This document shows, one piece after another, positions 25,921 through 35,031 of a stretch of 64,000 nt of DNA. A model generated the notes under the pieces. That model saw only the letters and a list, made by a program, of their open reading frames with translations, ran no database searches and was not told the DNA's origin. The first letter of the stretch is position 1. Each line of letters begins with the position of its first letter. Made by a program: the position numbers and the translations under genes. The DNA is taken from contig NZ_LPUX01000065.1 in NCBI RefSeq assembly GCF_001651865.1, positions 1 to 64,000 on the forward strand. The letters run 5' to 3'. The stretch is from Sinorhizobium glycinis (GTDB taxonomy: Bacteria > Pseudomonadota > Alphaproteobacteria > Rhizobiales > Rhizobiaceae).

Positions 25921-26691
25921 TTAGAATGCAAAAGGGTATCGCGGCTGAAGCCTGCGCGTCGCCAGTTTGAAAAAGTTCTTGATCTTCCTGGGAATGTGCT
26001 CGCGGCGATCGTAAGCGTCCAGCAAGTCCGCAGATCTGCGATCCTCGTTGAAGCGCTCAATCCATTCGTCGGTCAACTTGTCACGCTGGACCGCCAGCGA
26101 TGTTTGGAGCTTCGGCGGCGGGGGCACCTTCAGGTGCTCTGCAACGCAGGCGATAAGAGGAGAAGGGTCCGGAACGAGGTCCTCGTAGACGAACTCGGTG
26201 AACTTCGCGCCGCTGATTTCCAGATAGCTCTGCCAGAAACTGTTGCTGTCGCGAATATAGAAAAAGCATCTCGCAATCTCTTCGAAATCGTATCGGGGAT
26301 CAGCCGTGCCTTCGATATGAGCGGCGAAACTGCGCGTTTGTCTTGCCCTGGCATAGGAAATCGCTTGCCGCAGCGTATCGTCGCGCCGCAGGAAGATAAG
26401 CGCTACATCATGCACGGAAAGGCAGTATTGAATGAAGTCCATCCCGTAAAATTCGCGCGTGATGAAAAGATGATTGGGGAATATCTTCAATCCAAATTTT
26501 CCATTGTCAGTAGAACTTTTTCCGATGATTTCCTCGAAGAACTCCTCCCACGACAAAGAGCTGGTGTCGAGGCGATGGATTTTCGGCGACAGCCATTCGC
26601 TCGACTGCCCCATGTACCCCGAGTTATTAATAAGTGAGCCGAGCCAGTTTGAGCCGCTTCTCGCCTCGGTCAAAAGTAAATAGCCGCGCAT
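25921..26691 (-). CDS. Stf0-type sulfotransferase
   Basis: A 256-residue enzyme resembling Stf0 (the trehalose-2-sulfotransferase family). The 5'-phosphosulfate-binding loop is LLTEARSGSNWL at residues 5-16, followed by GLKIFPNH and FLRRDDTLRQAIS (3'-phosphate-binding region), then FVYEDLVPDP. It uses PAPS to sulfate a sugar or glycolipid; the acceptor is not known. The start at 26691 places the PAPS loop at the N terminus, as is usual. It precedes the tRNA-Lys gene on the other strand. Confidence 0.85.
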   Translation of the reverse strand: MRGYLLLTEARSGSNWLGSLINNSGYMGQSSEWLSPKIHRLDTSSLSWEEFFEEIIGKSSTDNGKFGLKIFPNHLFITREFYGMDFIQYCLSVHDVALIFLRRDDTLRQAISYARARQTRSFAAHIEGTADPRYDFEEIARCFFYIRDSNSFWQSYLEISGAKFTEFVYEDLVPDPSPLIACVAEHLKVPPPPKLQTSLAVQRDKLTDEWIERFNEDRRSADLLDAYDRREHIPRKIKNFFKLATRRLQPRYPFAF

Positions 26692-26964
26692 GATTCTCCG
26701 TCGGGTTATCCTGCAACTTCCCCAGCCGGCAGGTGTGCTAAAGAGAGATATCGGCAATTTTTGGAGTGCACCGTCCTTCTACCGCGGCATTGAAATGCCA
26801 ACCCAGAACATTGGGGCCAGCCTGCAACAAGACGGAGGCAGCACTCGCCCGCCGGATCGCCGGATGGGGATCAATTTTTTCCAAGGAATCTTGCAGAGGG
26901 TGCTGGACAAGCCAGCCGAACGCCATTATACGCCCCACCAGACCGCAGCGACGCGGTTTTGGAC

Positions 26965-27040
<76 letters not shown>

Positions 27041-27307
27041 ATTTTCCCCCGCTAATTCAATGCGATAGGATAGCGGGGGAGGCTCGTGCTGCGGGGCGGA
27101 CGTCTGGCGGTTAGGAGCGGAATGCGCCGGTGAGGAGCGCAGAACCCCGGAAAAATCCCGAACAACGTCACGCCCGGCTTCCCTTCGAATCCTGATCTCT
27201 GGCTTCGGCCGGGTTCAACGTTGCCTGCCTGTCCGGTGAAGTTTGTCGCCCGCCATCCGAGCTGGGCCGCCGGCAGGGGAAGGATTGCCACTCGCCGCAA
27301 AAGACGT

Positions 27308-27640
27308 TCACCACTTTTCCGTCAATGCCTTCTCAACTGGTTTCCGCATCTTCTTCCTCTCGGTCTTGACCTCGGGCAGTCTATTCAGCCGAAGAGGGTC
27401 GTCACGAGTGTTGTGGTTGAAGATCCCCCATCCCTTCTCATTTGCTGGCGGGACAAACTCGATCCCGTTCTCTTCGTAAAAGAGCTGGAGCCGAAGAACG
27501 TAGTGCTCGATCACTGGGTCGCCTCGCTCGACCCGTTGGACCGTTTTGCGGGAAATCCCCAGCAATGCCTCGACCTGGTCCTGACTGAGGCCGAGGAACT
27601 CGCGGGCTGCCTTCAATATCGTCGATGGCGCTATCAACAT
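27308..27640 (-). CDS. XRE-family helix-turn-helix regulator
   Basis: A 110-residue protein with a Cro/CI-type HTH at residues about 6-60: ILKAAREFLGLSQDQVEALLG, then SRKTVQRVERGDP. The remaining residues, containing an IEFVPPANEKGWGIFN segment, form a short C-terminal extension. It is the first gene inside the left end of the island. Inverted repeats beside a rightward promoter upstream of it (27701-27758) are likely binding sites, making it a candidate regulator of the DUF6634/FtsH-like genes. Confidence 0.8.
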   Translation of the reverse strand: MLIAPSTILKAAREFLGLSQDQVEALLGISRKTVQRVERGDPVIEHYVLRLQLFYEENGIEFVPPANEKGWGIFNHNTRDDPLRLNRLPEVKTERKKMRKPVEKALTEKW

Positions 27641-28152
27641 AAGGATTCAATGGCACGGATCGGCTTTATGGGCAAACCGATGCAACGGGCGTTGACTTAT
27701 AGGCGCCAATGGCGTCTAAAAGTCTGTAATTAAGACTCGCGAGCTCTGTAGGCGCCTGATTGCTTGCAGCACAATTCTGGAGGTGGATCGAATCATGAGC
27801 GTTGAAATTAACGCTGTGTCAGCGGCTGGCTTCGACTCCGGGGTTGCTCGCACACGTCACCTCCGTAGTGACGCCGACGACAAGGCAGCTCCCGGCGACG
27901 GCAAACTTGCCGACAGGTCGAGATTGGCGAGATCTGCCAATTGCCGGGATGTTCTGGGACGACATTCGTCGCACGCGTCCGAATCCTTTGACCTTCATGC
28001 GGCTGCTTGCGCGACGGCGCACGGTGCCAAGAAAATGCCAAACCGCAGCGGTCGACCAAGGGCCTGCCACGTTCACCCTGTAACGGTCGCTGCCCCACCC
28101 TAGCGTTGCATATCGCTACTCAATTTCTCTCGAAAACTGCAGCCATGACTTC
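27641..28152. other. Regulatory spacer, no convincing gene
   Basis: Divergent region between the XRE gene and the DUF6634 gene. It holds the promoter and inverted repeats listed below. An ORF at 27795-28103 on the plus strand begins with a plausible ATG but its composition gives no support. Confidence 0.4.
27692..27758 (+). promoter_or_regulatory. Rightward promoter with inverted repeats
   Basis: TTGACT (27692-27697), 17 bases, TCTAAA (27715-27720). The spacer holds a near-palindrome taggcgccaatggcgtcta (27700-27718). Agtct-N7-agact follows at 27721-27737 and a further taggcgcctg at 27749. These sit upstream of the DUF6634/FtsH-like pair and next to the divergent XRE gene, so they are candidate operators. 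Confidence 0.5.
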
Positions 28153-28503
28153 GTGGCTCATGCCCCCATCGAACAAGGAACTCAGTCCCTTGGAGGTACA
28201 GCTTTGCACCACATATTCGCCGATGCCGCTACACTCGCCCGTCTTGCCGATGACATCGGGAAGGTTGGATCCGAAAGATTCGATCGTTCGATGCTGGACC
28301 ACGCGCCGTTCCTCGACGAATACGCTCTGATCCGACAGCCCGCCCTCAGCTTGACGGGCATCGTCACCGGGCACCCGAGGATTTCGGACGGGCATCGCTG
28401 CCTCTCGACCCAGATCTTCTATCTCGACCTCGAACGTGGCGTGGCCCGGACCATTAACCGCTGGTACCGTCTGGGCCGGCCCCACGGCTTCGAAAGGCAG
28501 TAA
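28153..28503 (+). CDS. DUF6634 family protein
   Basis: A 116-residue soluble protein. Residues about 45-116 (LDHAPFLDEYALIRQPALSL, TGIVTGHPRISDGHR, ARTINRWYRLGRP) match the DUF6634 pattern as I recall it, a small family common in Rhizobiales mobile elements and of unknown function. It ends one base before the ATG of the FtsH-like gene, so the two are probably one operon. The start is uncertain; no strong ribosome site was found. Confidence 0.6.
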   Translation: MAHAPIEQGTQSLGGTALHHIFADAATLARLADDIGKVGSERFDRSMLDHAPFLDEYALIRQPALSLTGIVTGHPRISDGHRCLSTQIFYLDLERGVARTINRWYRLGRPHGFERQ

Positions 28504-28504
28504 A

Positions 28505-30397
28505 ATGCGTTCTAGGTTGCAGAAGTCGGAATTCCGGAAGCTTGCCAAGTCCCCTGCCGTCTTCCTGGCTTATTGCGGGATGCGAAGAGCGCTCCGCCAT
28601 TCGCCTCTGATGAGTGGCAAGCAAAAGCACAGGGGACTGACCATTTTCGTCACTCCCCCACGTTATCGAACAGACGAGTACAGAGATGCTGCCGAGTATC
28701 TCGACAGGATCGACCGCGACACCGATTGGGTTCTCGCCGGCAAGCGGATCCATGCGGTCGGGAGCGGTCGGAAGAAATCGAAGCTCCAGAACGAAGATCT
28801 GAGCATTTTCGACCTGGACGAGCTCTCAATCATCATTACTGCGGACCTCCGCAACGTGCCCCATGAACTGTGCTTCGCCGCCGACGAGATCCTCGAGATC
28901 GCACCACCGTCCGCGCGGCACGTCCAAGCTGCCCGCATCTTATCCTCGCGGTCTCCGTTTGCCGATGAGATCGCCTCGGCTGTGGCTGCGAAGCCACAGA
29001 AGATGATCATCGCGGCCCTGGCCAGACGCGAATTGAATGAGGGCGATCTGTCAGAGCTCTCCCAACTTGGGATGGCCGCGGCCGAAGGCCCCAGCCTTTT
29101 CGAACTGCCGGGATACGAAAGGGAGAAGGCTTGGGCTCGTCTTGTCGCCAACGATGTCGCCCTCTGGCGGCAGGACAAACTTGAATGGTCGGAGGTCGGA
29201 TCCGGGGCCCTCGTCTATGGCCCTCCGGGGACAGGCAAGACCCAGTTCGGCCAGGCATTCGCGAATGCCCTTGGATTGAAATTCGTGTCAACAACCGTCG
29301 GTAAATGGCAAAAGGCAGGTCACCTCGACGACACACTCCGGGCGATGCACCAGAGCTTCGCCGACGCAGCGGCAGCAGACGGTGCGGTTCTCTTCATCGA
29401 CGAATTTGACAGCCTCGGCCATCGAGGAATGCTGCATGGAGAGAGGTATCAACTCTACTGGCAAATGGTCATAAACGAGTTTCTCAGCCTGATGACGAGA
29501 TTGCCCGACGGTGTCATCGTCATTGGAGCCACGAACTACCGCGAACTCATAGACCCGGCGGTCCTGCGAAGCGGCCGGATCGAGGAGCATTTCGAACTTT
29601 CGCTTCCGGACAATCAGACACGCGCCGAGATCCTCAGCTACCACTTGAAGGGTGTGATCGACGCAGCGTCTCTGGCGGACTCCGTCGCGAATCTTGAAGG
29701 AATGTCGGGATCCGACCTCGAGAAGGTGGCCCGCAATGCTAGGCGGCGGTCACGCGCCAAGGGACGCGCGGTTGGGATCGAGGACGTGGCTGCCGTTCTG
29801 CCGGCCCGGGTGAAGTATTCGCCCGAGGCGCAATTTCGCTTGGGAGTTCACGAGAGCGGTCACGCAATGGTAGCTCTGGCAGTCGGTTTCGCCAAGACCG
29901 CAACGATAACCGTTCGCCAGACCTTCGATCCGCGCGCACATTCGAACGCTGGGGGAGAAACGTCCTACGAGCTGTTTGAAGATTGGGTCCCTACAGAGAA
30001 CTCGCTGCTCGACAGGATCGCCGTCGCGTTAGCAGGTATGGCAGCAGAGCAGGTCATATTCGGCGACCGTTCGCTCGGCTCAGGCGGCGTCGACGGCAGC
30101 GATGTAGAGAGAGCCACGACGATTGCCCGAAGGCTGGTGGCCTCATACGGCCTGGGCAGCACACCGATCTTCATCAAGGACATTGAAGCCCTCAAGGATT
30201 CGCCACTGCCGGCGGTCATCGAAGACGAGGTCATGCAGATCCTTGACGCGCAGTACCAACGAGTTCTGGAAATGCTTGAAATGGAAGGAGACCAGATTGT
30301 TGCGCTTGCAAAGGATTCGATGCTCCACAGGTCCGTGAGGGTGGAAAGCCGGAACGGAGCTGTGCTGCCAGATCCGGGGGCAGCCCCAGATGGGTGA
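28505..30397 (+). CDS. Soluble FtsH-like AAA+ ATPase / M41 metalloprotease
   Basis: A 630-residue protein. Residues about 1-200 are an N-terminal domain I do not recognise, without the membrane helices of FtsH. The AAA+ module has Walker A GPPGTGKT from residue 239, Walker B VLFIDEFDSL near 295, and LRSGRIEEHFEL (arginine-finger region) near 355. The peptidase domain has zinc motif HESGH at 449-453 and the third ligand in GSDVERAT (Asp533), so the protease should be active. A cytoplasmic FtsH-like protease in an island next to a DUF6634 gene suggests a regulated substrate, perhaps the island's own regulator. Confidence 0.85.
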   Translation: MRSRLQKSEFRKLAKSPAVFLAYCGMRRALRHSPLMSGKQKHRGLTIFVTPPRYRTDEYRDAAEYLDRIDRDTDWVLAGKRIHAVGSGRKKSKLQNEDLSIFDLDELSIIITADLRNVPHELCFAADEILEIAPPSARHVQAARILSSRSPFADEIASAVAAKPQKMIIAALARRELNEGDLSELSQLGMAAAEGPSLFELPGYEREKAWARLVANDVALWRQDKLEWSEVGSGALVYGPPGTGKTQFGQAFANALGLKFVSTTVGKWQKAGHLDDTLRAMHQSFADAAAADGAVLFIDEFDSLGHRGMLHGERYQLYWQMVINEFLSLMTRLPDGVIVIGATNYRELIDPAVLRSGRIEEHFELSLPDNQTRAEILSYHLKGVIDAASLADSVANLEGMSGSDLEKVARNARRRSRAKGRAVGIEDVAAVLPARVKYSPEAQFRLGVHESGHAMVALAVGFAKTATITVRQTFDPRAHSNAGGETSYELFEDWVPTENSLLDRIAVALAGMAAEQVIFGDRSLGSGGVDGSDVERATTIARRLVASYGLGSTPIFIKDIEALKDSPLPAVIEDEVMQILDAQYQRVLEMLEMEGDQIVALAKDSMLHRSVRVESRNGAVLPDPGAAPDG

Positions 30398-30852
30398 GCC
30401 ACCCCACAAGACGCTTCTTCAAGCCCTGCTCGAGGTCGGCTTTCGCCCGCTGCGAAGGATTCGCATCCTTGTCGGTCAGGGGAGGCCCCGGGAGAAGTTG
30501 CGGATATTTCGCCGCACCCGCAAATCGCACTGGGGTGATAATCACAAGTTCGACAGATGAGCGCTTCATCGCGTCAGCTCGTCGGCAAAAGCACCAAGCC
30601 CCTGCAGGTTGCGTGAAATGATCAGGATTTCGGATTGCAAGATGTACGTGACGTCCACGCAGGTGCTGTTCTGGGCGGCCCGCCGTCGCAGTGGTACAAG
30701 AGCGACTTGAAAGGCTATCTCCCCATCATCGTCCAGAAGGACGGCCGCAGCCTCCGCAAGGAGGACAGGCTTTTCAAGTTCTCAAGCGGGGACAGCATAG
30801 AATGTGCCCACCTGCCTCGTAGGACGAAGACAAGCCGCTTCGTCCGCGTTCG
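30398..30852. other. Intergenic stretch, no gene seen
   Basis: About 455 bases between the protease and the exported protein, which converge here. Short ORFs on both strands lack family or start signals. Confidence 0.4.
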
Positions 30853-31878
30853 CTATCGCACTATGTTCAGCGGCCGACAGATTACTTGATGGCTGCCGAT
30901 TGCCCCGCCCTCGCCCACGGGAACACCTGTGCCATTGATGCCGATGGCATACTCGCCATCTGGACACATGCTTCGGTTGCCCATTCGGCCGGAAGTGGGA
31001 TTTCCGCCAGTATATGTCCTTAATCCGTCCAAAGCTCGCCTGTGGGCCGCAGTTTGGGAGTCCAGGGCCTCTGTCAGCCAAGCAGCCTGGTTCTGTAGTG
31101 CATCTAGGCTGGCTTGCAGGGTTGAGACAGTGGCACGGAGGCCTGCAACATCATCCTTGGCGGCCCCTAACAGGCTTTTGACAGTGAATGGCCCAGCAGA
31201 CCCCTGACTGCTTCGAATGGTAATGAGCGCGCTCTTGTCTTTGTCCTTGCTGCATGTCAGGAAAATTTCGTCCCTTGCCTCCATAGGCTCCCGTGCCGAC
31301 ACCCTCTCTGCGCCATCACACTCAAACTTTTCATCTGACGGCTTTATGGAGATCTGTTCGAGGCTCCACGGCCCCACGCCGTGGAGGAGGATTGTAAAGG
31401 CGTCCTGTTCTGCGGTTACTTCGGTCAAGACTCCGAAAAACGGCTTTCCAGGGCACCCGCCCAAAATCGCCTTCACGACGTCGACATTCCAGTGTCGATC
31501 CACGGTCGTCTGCAAAAAGGCCGAGGAGCCTTGAGCAAATGTCGAGTTCCTGAACCTGCTCCAATTTTGTTCCCAAGTCGCACTGTCAGATGTGGTTCCC
31601 AAAAAGGCGTCAACATAACTCACGACAGAGATGCCGAGATCGAGGGTAGATGACTTGGCTGAATCGAAGTTGCGAAATGTCTCCTGGCTAATGATTTGCT
31701 GGAAGACCGCAAATCGTTCATCTGAGGTAACCTGGGATGAAACGTCTGGCGTCACTCGGTTAGCTAGGATTGCACATGCGCTTGGGAGCGCTGACTGCGC
31801 TATTCCAGATTCCGTCCCCGCGAGCCAGAACGCCGCGGCACCGACGGATAGCCGCAATGCAATCTGAAGAGTTCCCAT
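30853..31878 (-). CDS. Exported hypothetical protein with coiled coil
   Basis: A 341-residue protein with a signal peptide (residues 1-28, ending SGIAQ-S). Residues about 30-215 form an unknown domain with three Cys residues (CAILA, GGCPG, ECDG). A coiled coil follows at about 245-290 (VAGLRATVSTLQASLDALQNQ), and the C-terminal 45 residues (MCPDGEYAIGINGTGVPVGEGGA, with VICRPL) resemble a small disulphide-bonded carbohydrate-binding-like tip. It is secreted or periplasmic; function unknown. The gene is first in a leftward-reading pair with the small exported gene upstream. Confidence 0.65.
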   Translation of the reverse strand: MGTLQIALRLSVGAAAFWLAGTESGIAQSALPSACAILANRVTPDVSSQVTSDERFAVFQQIISQETFRNFDSAKSSTLDLGISVVSYVDAFLGTTSDSATWEQNWSRFRNSTFAQGSSAFLQTTVDRHWNVDVVKAILGGCPGKPFFGVLTEVTAEQDAFTILLHGVGPWSLEQISIKPSDEKFECDGAERVSAREPMEARDEIFLTCSKDKDKSALITIRSSQGSAGPFTVKSLLGAAKDDVAGLRATVSTLQASLDALQNQAAWLTEALDSQTAAHRRALDGLRTYTGGNPTSGRMGNRSMCPDGEYAIGINGTGVPVGEGGAIGSHQVICRPLNIVR

Positions 31879-31976
31879 TTCAGACCTCCGATCTCGGATT
31901 CCCATGTTTCGAGCATGGCTCGCTGCCCTGGTGCTTGATTTCCTCTGAACCTGGATTTCGAAAGAGTCCGCGTCAT

Positions 31977-32225
31977 CTATGGAGTAGACTGCTGGTAACC
32001 GCAGACCTGGTTTCCGCTTGCCGTCGTGTAGCAGCTCGGGCCGCTGTACTGGCTGGTGCCATTTTGTTGGTTAAGCTGGTCAGTTCTTTGCTGCGCGGCC
32101 TGACTATCCTGCCGTTGCAGATCCGACTGTGCCTGCTGGCATAAGTAGTCATCGGAAGCGCACGCGGCGTATCCCGAATTCGGCAGCAAGATGACGATTG
32201 AGAAAGCGATCAGTGTTCGAAACAT
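31977..32225 (-). CDS. Small Cys-containing exported protein
   Basis: An 82-residue protein with a signal peptide (1-20, NSGYA-AC) and a Gln-rich mature part (YLCQQAQSDLQRQDSQAAQQ, then DQLNQQNGTS) with four Cys residues in total. A strong tagggaggacgcc site precedes ATG 32225. It lies upstream of the exported coiled-coil gene on the same strand, 98 bp apart. Function unknown. Confidence 0.65.
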   Translation of the reverse strand: MFRTLIAFSIVILLPNSGYAACASDDYLCQQAQSDLQRQDSQAAQQRTDQLNQQNGTSQYSGPSCYTTASGNQVCGYQQSTP

Positions 32226-33363
32226 GGCGTCCTCCCTAGAGCTTTGATGATCCTGAGGGTACGCATTGATGGACAACGAACTAGAAGCGCAAAAGCACGC
32301 ACCCGGTGGACCTCTCCTCGAAGTCCTCGGTTCATCGGCTACTATTTGATTCGGGTTAATCGAAGTCGCGACGGTAAGCCCCCGGTCGCAAACGTCATAT
32401 ACCAGTAATTTAGGATGCCATAAATTACACTCAATTAAAAGAGGATTTTCTGACGCCACTAAACCAGTGCGTCATAAGGGCTTTTCCGGCATGGAGGCGA
32501 GGAAAGAATTCGCCGGACGTCACTGGGCAGTGAAATCAGCCCGGTGCCTGAGCATTGCAGAAATCATGCCACCGTCCCGGGACTGCGCTTCTGCGACCGG
32601 CGTGCGAGACGTTTTAGGTTGGCGCTGGCGGCAGGCCCTCGTCGAGCCCGATGTCATTCCTCTTGCCGCACCGGCTTCGAAGTCGATCCTTACAAAGCGA
32701 GATCCGAGATCCTTGGAGAGATCGAGCGCGAAGGTGTTGCTGTGCCGAGAGCGTCAGCCCGAACAGGCTACGCCTGACCATCCAGCCAATAACGCGCCGG
32801 AGGACCGTCCGGGGCGGTACACCTCCCGTGAAGCAGCTCCGGTGGTTCAAACGGATGGCAACCATCTCGTTCGATTGCCCGAAGGGTGTAATGAGCGGGT
32901 GACCGCGAGCACGGCGGGTGATTGGCCGCATAGAGGGCTTCCCATTGCGCGGAAGCCCTCTGAATTGGTGCGGGGGGCAGCATTGACTCTGATCATGGCT
33001 TGCTACCAGCTTCCACCCGATAATTGCTCTTTTGCAATGTAGAAGGGCGCTGTCGCCCTTCCAGCTAAATAAGGTTGCATCCGAACTCCATAAGCAGTAT
33101 TAGTGATGAACGATATACGGGCTTGAAGGATTCATCCAGCTTTTCGCAGAAGCGAATTGTTGGCCTGCCATTATCTGAGTAAATTTTACAATTGGATAGT
33201 TAACTGTCGGATTATCATATCCAGCAGTCATTGATACGCACGCACACAAAAGAACAACTATCTTGGTAGCAGTTATAACAATACCATGCCAAAGGTTATT
33301 ATCTCTGCGAATTAAGCGCAGCCATTGAAACTTCGTTGGGCAAACGAAAGTTGAGGTGCTTAG
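32226..33363. other. Long stretch without a convincing gene
   Basis: About 1.14 kb. The plus-strand ORF at 32467-33042 and its alternatives are Arg/Pro-rich with no signature; a decayed gene is possible. The right part (33060-33360) is distinctly AT-rich and leads into the Cys-rich exported cluster, so it probably contains that cluster's promoter. Confidence 0.4.
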
Positions 33364-33639
33364 ATGATCAAGTACATCGCCACGCTATTGCTAGCGATGT
33401 TTCTGGTGTCCGTTTGCGAGGCAACCGAGATAGCACTTCTTGGAACGAGGTCTCCGTTAAAGCAATCGCCGATCGTCCTTCTGGCGGCATGCCTGCCTTC
33501 CTATTCAGACTGCCTCCAGAGAGGAGATTCCTATTGCAGGGATCAGACTGCAAATACCTCCATCGCTTCGAGGGCCGTGGACTATGCAGCCTGCCTAAAT
33601 CAGTACCAAAACGAATGCCGAAGAATGTACTGCGACTGA
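33364..33639 (+). CDS. Cys-rich exported peptide 1
   Basis: A 91-residue protein with a signal peptide (MIKYIATLLLAMFLVSVCEA) and seven further Cys-type residues in a mature part of about 70 residues (ACLPSYSDCLQRGDSYCRD, YAACLNQYQNECRRMYC). The C-x5-C-x6-C spacing suggests a disulphide-bonded helical hairpin. The gene is AT-rich relative to the chromosome. First of three tandem genes. No family recognised. Confidence 0.65.
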   Translation: MIKYIATLLLAMFLVSVCEATEIALLGTRSPLKQSPIVLLAACLPSYSDCLQRGDSYCRDQTANTSIASRAVDYAACLNQYQNECRRMYCD

Positions 33640-33681
33640 ACCCACCAACCATAGATTTGAATTTCGAAATAGGGGGTAGCC

Positions 33682-34044
33682 ATGCGCTTCTTGGGGAACA
33701 GTATACGCGTTTGTTCTTTATCGCTTTGCGTCTCGACATTGCTAGGGTTGCTCAATGGCCCGAGCGCTTCGTTCGCTCAATCAAAGCTAGCTCAAAACGC
33801 CGCCCAAGCCATTTGCATCTGTGATCTACATAATGGATCTTATAGCGCTTGGTTCAGGACAAGGCCTTCTAACTGGGGAACACCTAATCCCCTAGCAATA
33901 TTTGCCTCATCATGTGCGGACACTGGTCTATGTGGCCCGATTTCAAGCACTCAATCCTTTGTCACAGGTAGCTACACAATTACGCCTTCGAGTTTCCAAA
34001 CTATAGGTAATCTTCAGGGCGTTATTGGGACGCTCAGTCAATGA
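33682..34044 (+). CDS. Cys-containing exported protein 2
   Basis: A 120-residue protein with a signal peptide (1-32, ending SASFAQ) and a mature domain with Cys in AICICDL, SSCAD and GLCGP. The end is Ser/Thr-rich. It is 42 bp after the preceding gene, with the same AT-rich composition. Function unknown. Confidence 0.6.
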   Translation: MRFLGNSIRVCSLSLCVSTLLGLLNGPSASFAQSKLAQNAAQAICICDLHNGSYSAWFRTRPSNWGTPNPLAIFASSCADTGLCGPISSTQSFVTGSYTITPSSFQTIGNLQGVIGTLSQ

Positions 34045-34123
34045 TTATTGGCAGTATCCGTTCACATTGACCGAAAATTATATCAGAAAAAACGATGTGT
34101 TGTCGAATAGCCGGAGATGTCTA

Positions 34124-34465
34124 ATGAGAATCAAGTTTATGGGAGTATGCGCGGCCAGCTCGCTTTTATTAATGGTAAGCAGCGCATATCCTGGAACGTC
34201 AACCACGATTTGTTGGGGTCAATTCAAAACATCTGACGATTGCCTTCGTGATGATGTACAAAATAACTGCAGTAATACCTGCTCTTTAAATACGTACGAA
34301 ACGTTCTATCCGTGTGGCTCCGGCGGAAACAGCGGGTTTAGTCCTAGTTATGCTTGCGAAGCGGTTTGCGGTCGGCCACTCAATAATGGCTGTACGATCA
34401 AAGCTGGACCAGGCACGGGCGGCAATCAGTGCGGGTATAGGTGGGCCACCGTAGTATGTGATTAG
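34124..34465 (+). CDS. Cys-rich exported protein 3
   Basis: A 113-residue protein with a signal peptide (MRIKFMGVCAASSLLLMVSS, cleaved near AYPG) and at least ten Cys in the mature part (TTICWGQ, DDCLRDD, NNCSNTCS, YPCGSGG, YACEAVCG, NGCTIK, NQCGYR, VVCD). The density suggests a compact disulphide-bonded extracellular protein. A cggagatgtcta site precedes the start. Third of the tandem cluster. Confidence 0.65.
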   Translation: MRIKFMGVCAASSLLLMVSSAYPGTSTTICWGQFKTSDDCLRDDVQNNCSNTCSLNTYETFYPCGSGGNSGFSPSYACEAVCGRPLNNGCTIKAGPGTGGNQCGYRWATVVCD

Positions 34466-34592
34466 GTGAAAGTTGGCGGCTTTGAAGGCTCGACCGTTGG
34501 TTTGTCCGTTCGGGGCGAGAAGCCGTCGTCCGGCATCAGCGTTGTGCGGCTACACGTGGCACCGACTTTCGACTGCGGTGTTCGAACCGACC

Positions 34593-35031
34593 ATGGAGGT
34601 CGTCCTCGAGCATGAAATGCTCACCACACCGTTTGCGATCACATACGCGCGGTTAATCGACGGAGGTCTGGGAAGCGGCGTCTCGCGGGACGTTCTGCCG
34701 CCAGATCTCCGGAAGGCTCACGACGATCTCATCACGCTTCGCAACAAGCGTTTCGCGCATAATGCCGGGGAGGACTCGGTCACCGGGCATCTCGAGATTA
34801 GATTGCAGAATGGCGTGTTCGACCTGAAACTCAATTTCAACATGGGCTTTCATGTCGGCGGAGCGCTGGGGGACGGCTGGTCATGTTCCTGATGAACTGA
34901 TGTTCGATCGCTTTGGGAAGCAGGTTGATAGGCTAAGGAGGAAAACCGGCCGCGAGTGGAAGTTTCCCAATGGTCCTCCGCCTCCATTGGTCGCCAATGA
35001 CCCACTAACCTCCGCCGACCCGGATTCGTAA
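34593..35031 (+). pseudogene. Frameshifted HEPN-like gene
   Basis: The first frame (34593-34892) encodes about 99 residues including LRNKRFAHN, the R-x(4-6)-H motif of HEPN ribonuclease-like domains. The second frame (about 34860-35031) continues with GHVPDELMFDRFGKQ and TGREWKFPNG and ends at 35031. Neither part is complete alone, and the joined product reads naturally. The break lies near a five-G run at 34868-34872, so a frameshift mutation or base-call error is likely. The N terminus may also be missing. It converges on the 35005 gene. Confidence 0.55.

Noticed and set aside
27046..27079. Hairpin cccccgcta/tagcggggg just after tRNA-Lys
   Set aside because: No T-run follows and the loop is 16 bases, so I did not list it as a terminator; it lies inside the island side of attL.
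30231..30569. Leftward ORF of 112 codons after the FtsH-like gene
   Set aside because: Its 3' half is antisense to the protease; the remainder has no family or ribosome site. A small gene is not excluded.
32467..33042. Rightward ORF of 191 codons
   Set aside because: Composition is shadow-like (Arg, Pro, Ser) and several overlapping frames are equally open; no signature seen.
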